Position numbers and translations under genes: made by a program. A DNA stretch of 52,828 nucleotides from Rhodospirillaceae bacterium (GTDB taxonomy: Bacteria; Pseudomonadota; Alphaproteobacteria; UBA8366), in contig PAXN01000015.1 of assembly GCA_002715005.1 (NCBI GenBank), forward strand, positions 1 to 52,828. Direction: 5' to 3'. The stretch's first letter is position 1. Every line of letters starts with the position of its first letter. Below are positions 8,248 to 16,644 of this stretch, one piece after another. The notes under the pieces are model-generated. The model saw nothing but the letters and a program-made list of their open reading frames with translations. It did no database searches and was not told where the DNA came from.

Positions 8248-10214
8248 TCGTTATCAAATTCCAGAATCACTTGATCTAAATTCAAATTAGCACCAACCTC
8301 TGCATTCAACTTCGCTATGACCCCATCGCGCTCGGCACGCAAAACATTCTCCATTTTCATCGCCTCAACCACCGCAAGCTCTTCGCCCGCCTTTACAGAA
8401 TCACCCTGATCAACCGATAGGCGAACTAACAATCCCGGCATGGGGGATAATAAAAACTTCGACATATCCGGTTTGCCCCGAATTGGCATCTGGCGATAAT
8501 GTGCGGCCCTAGCCGGCGCTAACAAGATTATATCAAGGGTAAAAGCACCCGCGACTAAGTGGAATCCGAGGTTCGTCTGGTTGATATGCACATTTACAAT
8601 CTCGCCGTCTATGCACGCGCTTATGGTGGGCAAACCCGGACGCCACTCTGTTTCAATTGCAAACTTAGCCTCATGGACAAAAATCTCGCCTGCACCACCC
8701 TCTCTCGACACAGTAAGATCAAAGCTCTGACCTTTGGGATTATCCAGAACCGCAACATACTGTGCCTGAACTGGCCCAATTCCCCGCGCCTGGAAAATTG
8801 ATTTCGCAAACCCTGCAATAGCAATGAGGCGATCGAGAATTAAACCAGTCGGTTGTCTAGATTCAAAACCATCTGGAAACTCTTCTGCAATAAAATTGGT
8901 TGTAAAATCACCAGTCCGGAAGAGATCATGCTCAGTTACAGCTGTTAAAAAAGGAAGATTATGAGAAATCCCCTGGACAGTGTATCCACCAAGTGCCGAC
9001 GCTAAACGTTCCACTGCCCGCTCCCGCGTTGTCCCCGAGGCAATTAGTTTGGCAATCATCGGATCATAGAAAACTGAAATTTCACTACCCTCAACAACCC
9101 CACTATCGATGCGAACACCCGTTTTATCTTGCGGCTCTCTATAACGGACCAAACGCCCCGTCGATGGCAAAAAACCCCGGGCAGGATCTTCCGCATAGAG
9201 CCTTGCTTCAATTGCCCAGCCTCTAAAAGCAATTTCGGACTGCTTGAAACTTAATTCCTCACCGGCTGCTACGGTAATCATCTGTTCAACCAAATCAATT
9301 CCTGTCACATATTCCGTAACCGGGTGTTCCACCTGCAAACGCGTATTCATTTCGAGAAAAAAGAAATTCTTATCCTTGTCAACTATGAACTCGACCGTTC
9401 CCGCGGAACTATAATTAACAGCTTTGCAAAGTTTCACAGCTTGGCTTCCCATCGCATCACGCGTTTTTGCATCGAGGAACGGCGATGGCGCCTCTTCAAT
9501 GACCTTTTGATGACGTCGCTGTATAGAGCACTCACGTTCACCTAAATGGACTAGATTACCGTGCTGGTCACCCAAGACTTGAATTTCTATATGCCGTGGC
9601 TGTTCGATAAACTTCTCGATGAAAATTCGGTCGTCCCCAAAACTCGCTTTAGCTTCGCTAGCAGCCAGCTTAAAACCCTCAGTTAACTCTTTGTCTGAAT
9701 AGGCAACACGCATACCCTTGCCGCCGCCGCCGGCCGAAGCTTTTATCATGACCGGATAACCGATATCATCTGCAATAGAAGCGGCTTCCATAGCGCCTTT
9801 TACAACGCCCATGTGCCCAGGTATGGTGCTGACGCCGGATTTAGCAGCAATCTTCTTAGACTCAATTTTATCACCCATTGCAGCAATGGCCTCGGGCTCA
9901 GGCCCGATAAAAGTTATACTCTTTTCCCTAAGCGCCTTGGTAAATTCAGCATTCTCAGACAGAAAGCCATAACCAGGATGCACAGCGTCTGCCCCAGACT
10001 GTGCGACAGCTTCAAGAATATTTTCGATTGCCAAGTAACTTTGTGAAGCGGGTGCCGGACCAATGCGAAATGCCTCATCCGCCATGCGCACATGTAATGC
10101 AGATGCATCGACGTCTGAATAAACCGCGACTGTCCCTATCCCCATGCGTTTGGCGGTTCGCATAATACGACACGCAATTTCCCCACGATTTGCGATTAGA
10201 ATCTTTGAAAACAC
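8244..10214 (-). CDS. pccA: Propionyl-CoA (acetyl/propionyl-CoA) carboxylase alpha subunit
   Basis: This biotin carboxylase plus biotin-carrier subunit carboxylates biotin and works with PccB to make methylmalonyl-CoA. The biotin carboxylase domain fills roughly residues 1-450: ILIANRGEIACRI, the ATP-grasp glycine loop KASAGGGGKGMRV, ERECSIQRRHQKVIEEAPS, and EMNTRLQVEHPVTE. The C-terminal carrier domain has VEAMKMENVL with the biotinylated Lys near residue 620. I chose the GTG at 10214 (MFSKILIANRGE, 656 aa), preceded by TAGG at good spacing, over a TTG five codons upstream, because family members start here. The gene lies about 310 bp downstream of threonine aldolase and is coupled to acyP. 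The methylmalonyl-CoA mutase genes are not in the window. Confidence 0.94.
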   Translation of the reverse strand: MFSKILIANRGEIACRIMRTAKRMGIGTVAVYSDVDASALHVRMADEAFRIGPAPASQSYLAIENILEAVAQSGADAVHPGYGFLSENAEFTKALREKSITFIGPEPEAIAAMGDKIESKKIAAKSGVSTIPGHMGVVKGAMEAASIADDIGYPVMIKASAGGGGKGMRVAYSDKELTEGFKLAASEAKASFGDDRIFIEKFIEQPRHIEIQVLGDQHGNLVHLGERECSIQRRHQKVIEEAPSPFLDAKTRDAMGSQAVKLCKAVNYSSAGTVEFIVDKDKNFFFLEMNTRLQVEHPVTEYVTGIDLVEQMITVAAGEELSFKQSEIAFRGWAIEARLYAEDPARGFLPSTGRLVRYREPQDKTGVRIDSGVVEGSEISVFYDPMIAKLIASGTTRERAVERLASALGGYTVQGISHNLPFLTAVTEHDLFRTGDFTTNFIAEEFPDGFESRQPTGLILDRLIAIAGFAKSIFQARGIGPVQAQYVAVLDNPKGQSFDLTVSREGGAGEIFVHEAKFAIETEWRPGLPTISACIDGEIVNVHINQTNLGFHLVAGAFTLDIILLAPARAAHYRQMPIRGKPDMSKFLLSPMPGLLVRLSVDQGDSVKAGEELAVVEAMKMENVLRAERDGVIAKLNAEVGANLNLDQVILEFDNE

Positions 10215-10403
10215 CGCCAACCTACCCAATAGATTAATGTACTTAAACGCTCTAACTGGAGACGAAGAATATCGTTCGTGTTACACTGAATCCGATCTAA
10301 ATACCAGATTAGCCAAGGTCTACTTTTTTCAGAGGACGAGAATCGCCTAACGCATAACGGCAATTTTGTATTGGTATTCTTGGATTGAGGTAACCGAAGG
10401 AGT

Positions 10404-10430
10404 GATTACCACTGTGCGGCATCAGTAATC
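10404..10430. repeat. Imperfect inverted repeat between ltaE and pccA
   Basis: GATTA-CCA-CTG and CAGTAATC form an 8-bp stem with a 3-base bulge around an 8-base loop. There is no T-run. It lies in the 313-bp gap between threonine aldolase and pccA and could be an operator or an RNA hairpin. The rest of that gap shows no gene, and I see no convincing promoter in it. Confidence 0.3.
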
Positions 10431-10473
10431 CAACTGCCCTACCCAGTAGCTATTGCCTGGACACTAAATAGAT

Positions 10474-10489
10474 TAACTAACTAACTAAC
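10474..10489. repeat. Short tandem repeat (TAAC)x4
   Basis: Four perfect copies of TAAC lie 39 bp downstream of the threonine aldolase stop codon. Because the unit is 4 bp, the run places TAA stops in all three forward frames and TAG stops in all three reverse frames. Confidence 0.7.
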
Positions 10490-10527
10490 GTATTGGAATA
10501 TCGCAGCTTTATCTAAATGAAGCAGGG

Positions 10528-11565
10528 TCAGGCTCCCGCAGCAACATCAGCAACCGCATCCACTGCCCTATTGACTTGGTCCATGGACACATCCAAGTGA
10601 GTTACCGCCCTCATCTCGTATTTGCTTTTTATCCCAATGCGAACACCGCGTTTCAACAACCGTTCGTGAAAATCCTTGGCAGTGAGACCTGTTTTTTTTA
10701 GATCAAAGAAAACCAAGTTTGTTTCCACAGGCCAAACCTCAATCCCGGATACTTCCTCCATGCCTTCGGCCAAACGCCGTGCAGACGCATGATCTTCGGC
10801 TAATCTTTCTATATTGTTTTCAAGTGCGTAAATGCCAGCAGCGGCAATGACTCCTGATTGCCGCATTGCTCCGCCAAGACGTTGCTTCCAACCCCATGCT
10901 TGCTCGATGAAATCTTTAGATCCACAAAGGACAGCCCCGACTGGGCAACCTAATCCTTTGCTAAGGTCGATCCATAGAGAGTCAAAGGGTGCCCCAAAAT
11001 CGGATGCAGTTACATTGCTTGCTACGACCGCATTAAGCAAACGTGCTCCGTCCATATGCATTGCCAAACCGTGCCGCTTAGCAACATCAGCAACCTCACA
11101 GATTGTCTCCAATGGCCAAATCGACCCGCCGCCAGCATTCGAAGTTTGTTCTATCTCTATCATGCTAGTTCGGGGGAAGTTACGCTTGACCGAATTGATC
11201 GCCTCTTCGGCTTGCTCCGCTGTAAAAACACCACGAACACCATCAACGGACCTAATTTGTGCACCTGCCAGTGCGGCAGCGCCGCCGGACTCAGAATTTA
11301 TAATGTGTGAAGTTTTATCTGCAATGATTTCATCACCAGGTTGACAATGAACAATCATAGCTACCTGGTTGCACATAGTCCCCGATGGCATGAAAACTGC
11401 AGATTCCTTACCCGTCAACTCTGTTGCCAATTCACATAAACGATTTGCGCTTGGATCCTCGCCACGCTGTTCATCACCAACTTCCGCTGAGACCATCGCA
11501 TGGCGCATCCCTTCGGATGGACGCGTCTGAGTATCACTGTGAAGGTCTACTTCAATAGTCATCAT
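10528..11565 (-). CDS. ltaE: Low-specificity L-threonine aldolase
   Basis: This fold-type I PLP enzyme cleaves threonine or allo-threonine to glycine and acetaldehyde. Features are SDTQTRPSEGMRHAM at the N-terminus, EDPSANRLCELATELTGKE, FMPSGTMCNQVAM (PLP phosphate), MHMDGARLLNA (Asp contacting the pyridine nitrogen), and the Schiff-base Lys in IDLSKGLGCPVGAVLCG near residue 203. The reading frame offers TTG-ATG-ATG; the first ATG at 11565 has GAGGA at suitable spacing and gives 345 aa. It follows the 2TM gene by 9 bp, in the same direction as pccB. The link to propionyl-CoA metabolism may be amino-acid (Thr/Gly) breakdown. Confidence 0.93.
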   Translation of the reverse strand: MMTIEVDLHSDTQTRPSEGMRHAMVSAEVGDEQRGEDPSANRLCELATELTGKESAVFMPSGTMCNQVAMIVHCQPGDEIIADKTSHIINSESGGAAALAGAQIRSVDGVRGVFTAEQAEEAINSVKRNFPRTSMIEIEQTSNAGGGSIWPLETICEVADVAKRHGLAMHMDGARLLNAVVASNVTASDFGAPFDSLWIDLSKGLGCPVGAVLCGSKDFIEQAWGWKQRLGGAMRQSGVIAAAGIYALENNIERLAEDHASARRLAEGMEEVSGIEVWPVETNLVFFDLKKTGLTAKDFHERLLKRGVRIGIKSKYEMRAVTHLDVSMDQVNRAVDAVADVAAGA

Positions 11566-11574
11566 CAACTTCCT

Positions 11575-11802
11575 CTACTCGTCGCCCTTTTTAAATATAT
11601 CGAATAATCCCATTACATGCGCCACATGCAAAGCTAAAACACTCCCCCAACCCACCATTGGCAATAACACCCATTTACTCTCTGGATACATGGTTAGGTT
11701 ACAAGCTATCAGGACCAGCATACCCAACGCATATACTCCCAAGTGAATAATAAAGTATCTTAACTTGCGCTGCGCTCCAGAAGTTTCTAAATCGTTTTGC
11801 AT
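11575..11802 (-). CDS. Small 2TM-domain membrane protein
   Basis: The 75-aa protein has two hydrophobic helices (about residues 16-36 and 43-63) in the arrangement of the 2TM domain family. RKLRYFIIHLGVYALGM comes before the first, and a short GLFDIFKKGDE tail follows the second. Function is unknown. It is wedged between pccB (9 bp) and threonine aldolase (9 bp), so it is part of one transcript. Nothing in the sequence suggests catalytic activity. Confidence 0.75.
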   Translation of the reverse strand: MQNDLETSGAQRKLRYFIIHLGVYALGMLVLIACNLTMYPESKWVLLPMVGWGSVLALHVAHVMGLFDIFKKGDE

Positions 11803-11811
11803 ACAAACCTC

Positions 11812-13344
11812 TTAAAGCGGAATGTTGTCATGCTTTTTGAGAGGATTTTCTAGCTGTTTATTTGCCAACATTTTCAGTCCACGGCATATTCGAAAGCGGG
11901 TATTTCGTGGCATAATCACATCATCAATAAATCCATACCGCCCGGCCACAAAAGGATTAGAGAATTTCTCACGATATTTGTCTGTCCTTTCCTTAATTTT
12001 GGCCTCATCACCTATATCTTGTCGAAAAATAATTTCCACCGCGCCTTGCGGCCCCATGACGGCAATTTCCGCACTTGGCCAAGCATAGTTCAAGTCACCC
12101 CGAAGATGCTTCGAGCTCATCACGTCATACGCTCCACCATAAGCTTTCCGAGTTATAACCGTCACCTTTGGAACAGTTGCTTCTGCATAGGCAAAAAGTA
12201 ACTTAGCACCGTGTTTAATGATCCCTCCATATTCCTGTGCAGTGCCAGGTAAAAACCCAGGAACGTCAACGAACGTTAAAATCGGAATATTGAAACAATC
12301 GCAAAACCGAACAAACCGTGCTGCTTTGCGTGACGACTCAATATCGAGACAACCAGCTAACCCCATAGGCTGATTAGCAACTATCCCAACAGTAGTGCCA
12401 GCCATACGTGCAAACCCAGTTATTATGTTACGCGCAAACTCTGATTGCGTTTCGAAAAAATCACCTTCATCAACAACCTTTAAAATCAATTCTTGCATAT
12501 CGTAAGGCTGAAGAGCATCAACGGGGACGAGTGTATCGAGTGAGATTTCCATCCTTTCAATAGGGTCGTTTGTTTCTCTAAGCGGCGGTTTCTCCCTATT
12601 TGATAATGGTAGGAAATTCATAAATCGGCGAACTTGAACCAAAGCCTCCACATCATTTTCAAATGCTAAATCAGCAACACCGGATTTAACAGTATGCGTC
12701 GATGCACCGCCTAACCTCTCAGCGCTGACTTCCTCATGGGTAACCGTTTTCACCACGTCTGGACCCGTTACAAACATGTATGATGTATCTTTAACCATGA
12801 ATATAAAATCCGTCATGGCTGGAGAGTAAACCGCACCTCCGGCGCATGGACCCATAATTACAGAAATTTGCGGAATCACTCCCGATGCCAAGACATTTCG
12901 TTGAAAAACATCGGCATAGCCTGCGAGTGACGCCACTCCCTCTTGAATGCGGGCTCCGCCAGAATCATTAAGGCCGATAACCGGCGCCCCTACTTTCATT
13001 GCTTGATCCATGACCTTACAAATTTTTCGCGCATGCGCAGCTGATAGTGAGCCACCAAAAACAGTAAAATCCTGACTAAACACAAATACCAAACGCCCGT
13101 TAATACTGCCGTGGCCAGTAACCACCCCATCCCCCGGTATTTTTTGGCTCGCCATATCAAAGTCTTGGCAATCATGTTCAACAAACATATCCCATTCTTC
13201 GAACGAGCCTTCGTCAAGCAGCACATCAATACGTTCCCGTGCAGTCAACTTCCCTTTAGAGTGTTGTGTATCAGTGCGCCTTTTACCACCACCCATTTGC
13301 GCCCGGTTGCGCATTTGATCGAGTTTCTGGATAATATCGCTCAT
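11812..13344 (-). CDS. pccB: Propionyl-CoA carboxylase beta subunit
   Basis: This carboxyltransferase subunit of 510 aa moves CO2 from carboxybiotin (PccA) to propionyl-CoA. Two crotonase-like halves are visible. The N-half has [45 protein letters not shown] and [17 protein letters not shown]. The C-half has [33 protein letters not shown], and a tail with FANPF-like [17 protein letters not shown]. The residues distinguish it from the MCC beta homologue at 1-575. It is the first gene of a tight run (pccB - 2TM - ltaE), with pccA further downstream, and follows the ATP12 gene by 28 bp. Confidence 0.95.
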   Translation of the reverse strand: MSDIIQKLDQMRNRAQMGGGKRRTDTQHSKGKLTARERIDVLLDEGSFEEWDMFVEHDCQDFDMASQKIPGDGVVTGHGSINGRLVFVFSQDFTVFGGSLSAAHARKICKVMDQAMKVGAPVIGLNDSGGARIQEGVASLAGYADVFQRNVLASGVIPQISVIMGPCAGGAVYSPAMTDFIFMVKDTSYMFVTGPDVVKTVTHEEVSAERLGGASTHTVKSGVADLAFENDVEALVQVRRFMNFLPLSNREKPPLRETNDPIERMEISLDTLVPVDALQPYDMQELILKVVDEGDFFETQSEFARNIITGFARMAGTTVGIVANQPMGLAGCLDIESSRKAARFVRFCDCFNIPILTFVDVPGFLPGTAQEYGGIIKHGAKLLFAYAEATVPKVTVITRKAYGGAYDVMSSKHLRGDLNYAWPSAEIAVMGPQGAVEIIFRQDIGDEAKIKERTDKYREKFSNPFVAGRYGFIDDVIMPRNTRFRICRGLKMLANKQLENPLKKHDNIPL

Positions 13345-13372
13345 ATCCCTTTCCCCCTCATCCTCATACCAT

Positions 13373-14077
13373 CTACGGATCTATCAGCCCAAGAAATCTG
13401 GCAGCATTACGGATTTCGTGCGCTAGTCCTGCCAACCGCGCAGTAACATCTTCATCTTCGCCCCACTGCTCTATTTGAAAAATTTCATCTAACTGGCTCG
13501 CTGCGATACAGGATTCCACGTCGACTTCATCTTCCGCTAAAGCCAGCGCCAACGCTAGAGAACCACAAGACGCAGTGACTACACTCAGCCCTGTTAAGAA
13601 GAAATCATCACGTTGACTTAGGATCTTATTAAAAATACCCATACTGCTCTGCGGCTGCTCCATCGGCATGATACCAGATGTGACCACGAGTGGTGCGTCG
13701 AAATTAGATTCTACCCAGTCCAAAATTGGTTGCCACACTTGATGCTGCCGCTCCTTCAGCGCGGCCGGCTCTTCTGCTCGGTAGCATAAGAGATCTGTCG
13801 ACGCATAACTAACCAAGTTTTCAACCACGAGTTCTCGATTTTTAGGAGTTTGATCTATTGCAGTTGTAGCTAATTGCATAGTCGGCATAGACTCCGCATT
13901 AATTATGACGCCCTGAGCTTGCCATTCGTCACAAATCAAATACGCAAGCGACCGAGTGGGAACCACTAAGTCAGACTTAGCTGGTGTCTTGACCGGATGG
14001 TCGTCAAGAACAACGCCAAAGCCATTGCCAAACGCAATTATACCCACCTCTTCATAGAAGCGTTTCATTACCGCCAT
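13373..14077 (-). CDS. ATP12-family F1F0-ATPase assembly chaperone
   Basis: The 234-aa protein matches the ATP12 family, which in mitochondria and alphaproteobacteria assists assembly of the F1-ATPase alpha subunit. Characteristic stretches are [47 protein letters not shown] and [12 protein letters not shown]. The C-terminal half contains [18 protein letters not shown]. Met4 (14068) is an alternative start. A hairpin with a T-run at 14113-14142 separates it from the upstream HAD gene, so it probably begins a unit leading into pccB. ATP12 genes often sit beside rluC and HAD genes in alphaproteobacteria, which supports the class assignment. Confidence 0.9.
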   Translation of the reverse strand: MAVMKRFYEEVGIIAFGNGFGVVLDDHPVKTPAKSDLVVPTRSLAYLICDEWQAQGVIINAESMPTMQLATTAIDQTPKNRELVVENLVSYASTDLLCYRAEEPAALKERQHQVWQPILDWVESNFDAPLVVTSGIMPMEQPQSSMGIFNKILSQRDDFFLTGLSVVTASCGSLALALALAEDEVDVESCIAASQLDEIFQIEQWGEDEDVTARLAGLAHEIRNAARFLGLIDP

Positions 14078-14112
14078 TTGTTAGGAAATCCGATATGATC
14101 AAACATCACTAC

Positions 14113-14142
14113 AAAAAAGGTAGCGCCCATTTGCGGGGCACC
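14113..14142 (-). terminator. Probable intrinsic terminator after the HAD gene
   Basis: On the minus strand, GGTGCCC ... GGGC(GCT)ACC forms a GC-rich hairpin with a 3-base bulge, followed by six T residues. It lies 59 bp downstream of the HAD phosphatase stop and upstream of the ATP12 gene, so it plausibly ends the crcB-rluC-HAD transcript. Confidence 0.55.
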
Positions 14143-14200
14143 GTACTAATCAAAGAGGTCAATGAAAACACGATAATTGCAAGGATGTTCCGGAACCACT

Positions 14201-14881
14201 TCAAGGTACCCTCCATAAGGATTGCAAAGCGGGCTGCAACTCCGAACAGTCGGTGACAATAATACTCGCTCCGGCTTCCTTTAACTCGCCAGTCTCATGG
14301 TATCCCCAGCTAACGCCAATAGCAGTTGCTGCCGCTTCTTTTGCCATTATCATATCGTATATTGTATCACCAATCATTGCTGTCTTTTCAGCTATCGTGT
14401 GGGCCTCATCAATCGCATCAAGAAGAATATCTGGGTTAGGTTTACCCGGGCCGTCGTCAGCGGTTTTCAAGACGCAAAATAATTCGCTCAAGCTATGACG
14501 TTCCAGGGTACGTAAGAGGCCTCTCCGGGACTTACCAGTTGCTATACCAAGTGAGAACCCCAGGCTGACCAAGTCATTTAGGCAGTCTCGAATACCCGGA
14601 TAAAGCGGCTCTGTATACTCTGGGTCATCTCGAAATCGACTAAACGAATCAATATATGCCTGAACCAAATGGTTGACCTCGACTTCACAATCAAGTGGTA
14701 TCAGTTTTTGCACGGCATCTTCTAACTTTAACCCAACTATTCGCCGGATTGAAGTTGCAGGTGGTGGCTCAAGATCGTGACTCCGCCAAGCTTCGCACAT
14801 TGCTGTTACAATATTATGCCCGCTATCTATAAGGGTGCCGTCGCAGTCAAATATGACCAAATACGAGTTCGAGGTGTTCAT
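14201..14881 (-). CDS. HAD-superfamily phosphatase (phosphoglycolate phosphatase-like)
   Basis: This is a cytoplasmic haloacid-dehalogenase family hydrolase of 226 aa. Motif I is FDCDGTLIDSG (nucleophile Asp12, acid/base Asp14). Motif II is in ATGKSRRGLL, the motif III Lys is in GKPNPDILL, and motif IV is MIGDTIYDMIMAKEA. The cap between motifs I and II is helical, as in Gph/PgmB-type enzymes. It begins 10 bp after rluC. This rluC-HAD pairing is conserved in alphaproteobacteria, but the substrate has not to my knowledge been established. Calls as phosphoglycolate phosphatase are by similarity. Confidence 0.88.
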   Translation of the reverse strand: MNTSNSYLVIFDCDGTLIDSGHNIVTAMCEAWRSHDLEPPPATSIRRIVGLKLEDAVQKLIPLDCEVEVNHLVQAYIDSFSRFRDDPEYTEPLYPGIRDCLNDLVSLGFSLGIATGKSRRGLLRTLERHSLSELFCVLKTADDGPGKPNPDILLDAIDEAHTIAEKTAMIGDTIYDMIMAKEAAATAIGVSWGYHETGELKEAGASIIVTDCSELQPALQSLWRVP

Positions 14882-14891
14882 ATTTATCCGG

Positions 14892-15872
14892 CTACTCGTC
14901 GCTAAATGCGTCTTCGATTGCTATATTTCTATTGAGCCCAAAAAACTCCCAACTTGCCAACATATGGTCGGTCAACGGGGCCGTAACGCTAAATTCGTGA
15001 GCTTCCGTGGGATGTAAGAACTCAATTCGACGCGCATGAAGGTGCATTCTTCTAGCAATATCTACTCCGTCTAGAAAAGCCTCCTCACCACCATACTTCC
15101 CATCTCCTATAATAGGGTGACCTATAGCAGCAAGATGCGCACGCAATTGATGGGTTCGGCCTGTTTCGGGAAACAGGACCAGCCAGGAACATTCTCGAGC
15201 AGCATTCTCAATAACTGCATAACGGGTCGTAGCATGTTTACCGTTGCGCTCATCTACCAAAACCCGCTCCTGTCCGCGCCTACCGGCTTTAATCAACGGC
15301 AGGTCTATTTTACCTTGGCGTGGACTGGGAACTCCCGCAACTAGCGCCCAATATTGTTTTCGGATCTCGCTCCGCTGAAATTGTTTTCCCAAATGTTCTG
15401 CTACTCGGGCCGAGCGAGCTACTAATAGTACCCCGCTGGTATCCTTATCGAGCCGATGTACTAATTTTGGACGATCCATACCAGCACTAACCAAGCCAGC
15501 CAGCAGTCCGTCCAAATGGCGTTTTGTGCCGCTACCGCCCTGAACCGCTAACCCAGCAGGTTTATTTAACGCAAAAAGGGATTCATCTTTAAAAAGAACC
15601 AAATTTTGAACGAATGAACAATCATCTTCGCTTACGGTTTGATACAGTCGAGATCCAGTTCTTTCTGCATCCAATGGCGGAATTCTGATGACCTGACCTA
15701 GTCGGAGACGGCTGCTACCTTTTGCCCTTTTGCCGTCCACTCTCACTTGGCCGGTACGTAACAGTTTTTGCAGGCGACCATGAGAAAGCCCGTCATAATG
15801 ACGCTGAAACCAACGATCTAGACGCAGGTCATTATCTTCGACGCCAACTTCACATTGAGAAACACCGCTCAT
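14892..15872 (-). CDS. rluC: Ribosomal large-subunit pseudouridine synthase C
   Basis: This RluA-family enzyme isomerises uridines in 23S rRNA (in E. coli 955, 2504 and 2580). The 326-aa protein has an N-terminal S4-like RNA-binding domain (LRLDRWFQRHY, SHGRLQKLLRTGQVRVDG) and a catalytic domain with LNKPAGLAVQGG. The catalytic Asp142 lies in LVHRLDKDTSGVLLVA, and PETGRTHQLRAHLAAIGHPI follows. It overlaps crcB by 4 bp (ATGA) and precedes the HAD gene by 10 bp. RluC is favoured over RluA or RluD by the S4 domain and by the gene context. Confidence 0.93.
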   Translation of the reverse strand: MSGVSQCEVGVEDNDLRLDRWFQRHYDGLSHGRLQKLLRTGQVRVDGKRAKGSSRLRLGQVIRIPPLDAERTGSRLYQTVSEDDCSFVQNLVLFKDESLFALNKPAGLAVQGGSGTKRHLDGLLAGLVSAGMDRPKLVHRLDKDTSGVLLVARSARVAEHLGKQFQRSEIRKQYWALVAGVPSPRQGKIDLPLIKAGRRGQERVLVDERNGKHATTRYAVIENAARECSWLVLFPETGRTHQLRAHLAAIGHPIIGDGKYGGEEAFLDGVDIARRMHLHARRIEFLHPTEAHEFSVTAPLTDHMLASWEFFGLNRNIAIEDAFSDE

Positions 15873-16249
15873 GAATAGACAGACCTAATTAACGCTATAC
15901 CGCAACATAATGCACCAATGGAAAGTACCACAGACGCCGCGATATAAAATGCGGCTCTCAAAAAAGCACCTCTTTCATATAGAAGGGCCACATCCAACGA
16001 GAATGAGGAGAACGTTGTAAACGCGCCGCAAAAACCTACAATAATCATCGCACGAAGCGTCGGTGACGGTTCCCATGCCACTGACGATAACTCCGCAAAA
16101 ATGCCAAGAACAAACGAGCCAAGTACATTGACCGTCAACACTCCATAAGGAAAGCCCAAGCCGAACCACACCACAGCTTGCTGTGTTATGAAATATCTAG
16201 CCAAAGCACCAAAAGCGCCGCCCGCGGCAATTGCCAAGAATAGCTTCAT
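15869..16249 (-). CDS. crcB: Fluoride exporter CrcB/Fluc
   Basis: This 126-aa, four-helix inner-membrane channel exports fluoride as an antiparallel dimer. Conserved elements are GGAFGALARYFI, GVLTVNVLGSFVLGIF (pore Asn), and GFCGAFTTFSSFSLD (the Phe box and Thr/Ser track). A single gene is present, implying a homodimeric dual-topology channel. It overlaps rluC by 4 bp. I did not find a fluoride riboswitch-like element in the 39-bp gap upstream. Confidence 0.95.
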   Translation of the reverse strand: MKLFLAIAAGGAFGALARYFITQQAVVWFGLGFPYGVLTVNVLGSFVLGIFAELSSVAWEPSPTLRAMIIVGFCGAFTTFSSFSLDVALLYERGAFLRAAFYIAASVVLSIGALCCGIALIRSVYS

Positions 16250-16288
16250 AGACAGTGCGCCACTTTCCGTTCAGAAAGACGGATTTTC

Positions 16289-16627
16289 TTAAAGCGCATC
16301 CCCACCGGTTTCACCGGTACGAATGCGAACTGCACTTTTAAGATCAGTTACAAATATTTTGCCATCACCGATATCACCTGTTTGGGCTGTCTCACGGACC
16401 GCTTCCACAAGCTGATCAGCCAATTTACTATCGATGGCAATTTCTATTTTCACTTTTGGCACAAAATTTACTGCGTACTCCGCACCGCGGTAAATTTCAG
16501 TTTGCCCTTTTTGACGACCAAACCCCTTCACCTCGGATACGGTCATACCCTCTACGCCCAGCGACGATAGGGCTTCTCGTACAGAGTCTAATTTGAAAGG
16601 CTTGATGATCGCTGTAATTAGTTTCAT
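16289..16627 (-). CDS. glnK: PII nitrogen regulatory protein (GlnK-type)
   Basis: This 112-aa trimeric signal protein senses 2-oxoglutarate, ATP and ADP. The T-loop GFGRQKGQTEIYRGAEYAV contains Tyr51, the uridylylation site, and TGDIGDGKIFVTDLKSAVRIRTGE is the C-terminal nucleotide-binding signature. It lies 17 bp downstream of amtB and is cotranscribed with it, which favours GlnK over GlnB: it should bind AmtB and block ammonium flow under nitrogen excess. The usual order is glnK then amtB; here amtB comes first. Confidence 0.93.
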   Translation of the reverse strand: MKLITAIIKPFKLDSVREALSSLGVEGMTVSEVKGFGRQKGQTEIYRGAEYAVNFVPKVKIEIAIDSKLADQLVEAVRETAQTGDIGDGKIFVTDLKSAVRIRTGETGGDAL

Positions 16628-16644
16628 CTTCCTTTTCCTTTCTT

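Noticed and set aside
10832-11344. A 170-codon plus-strand frame over the threonine aldolase gene
   Set aside because: It is antisense to an intact PLP enzyme gene and has no start signal or family resemblance.
16250-16288. A terminator between glnK and crcB
   Set aside because: TCCGT / ACGGA can pair, but there is no T-run after it, so readthrough from amtB-glnK into crcB remains possible.
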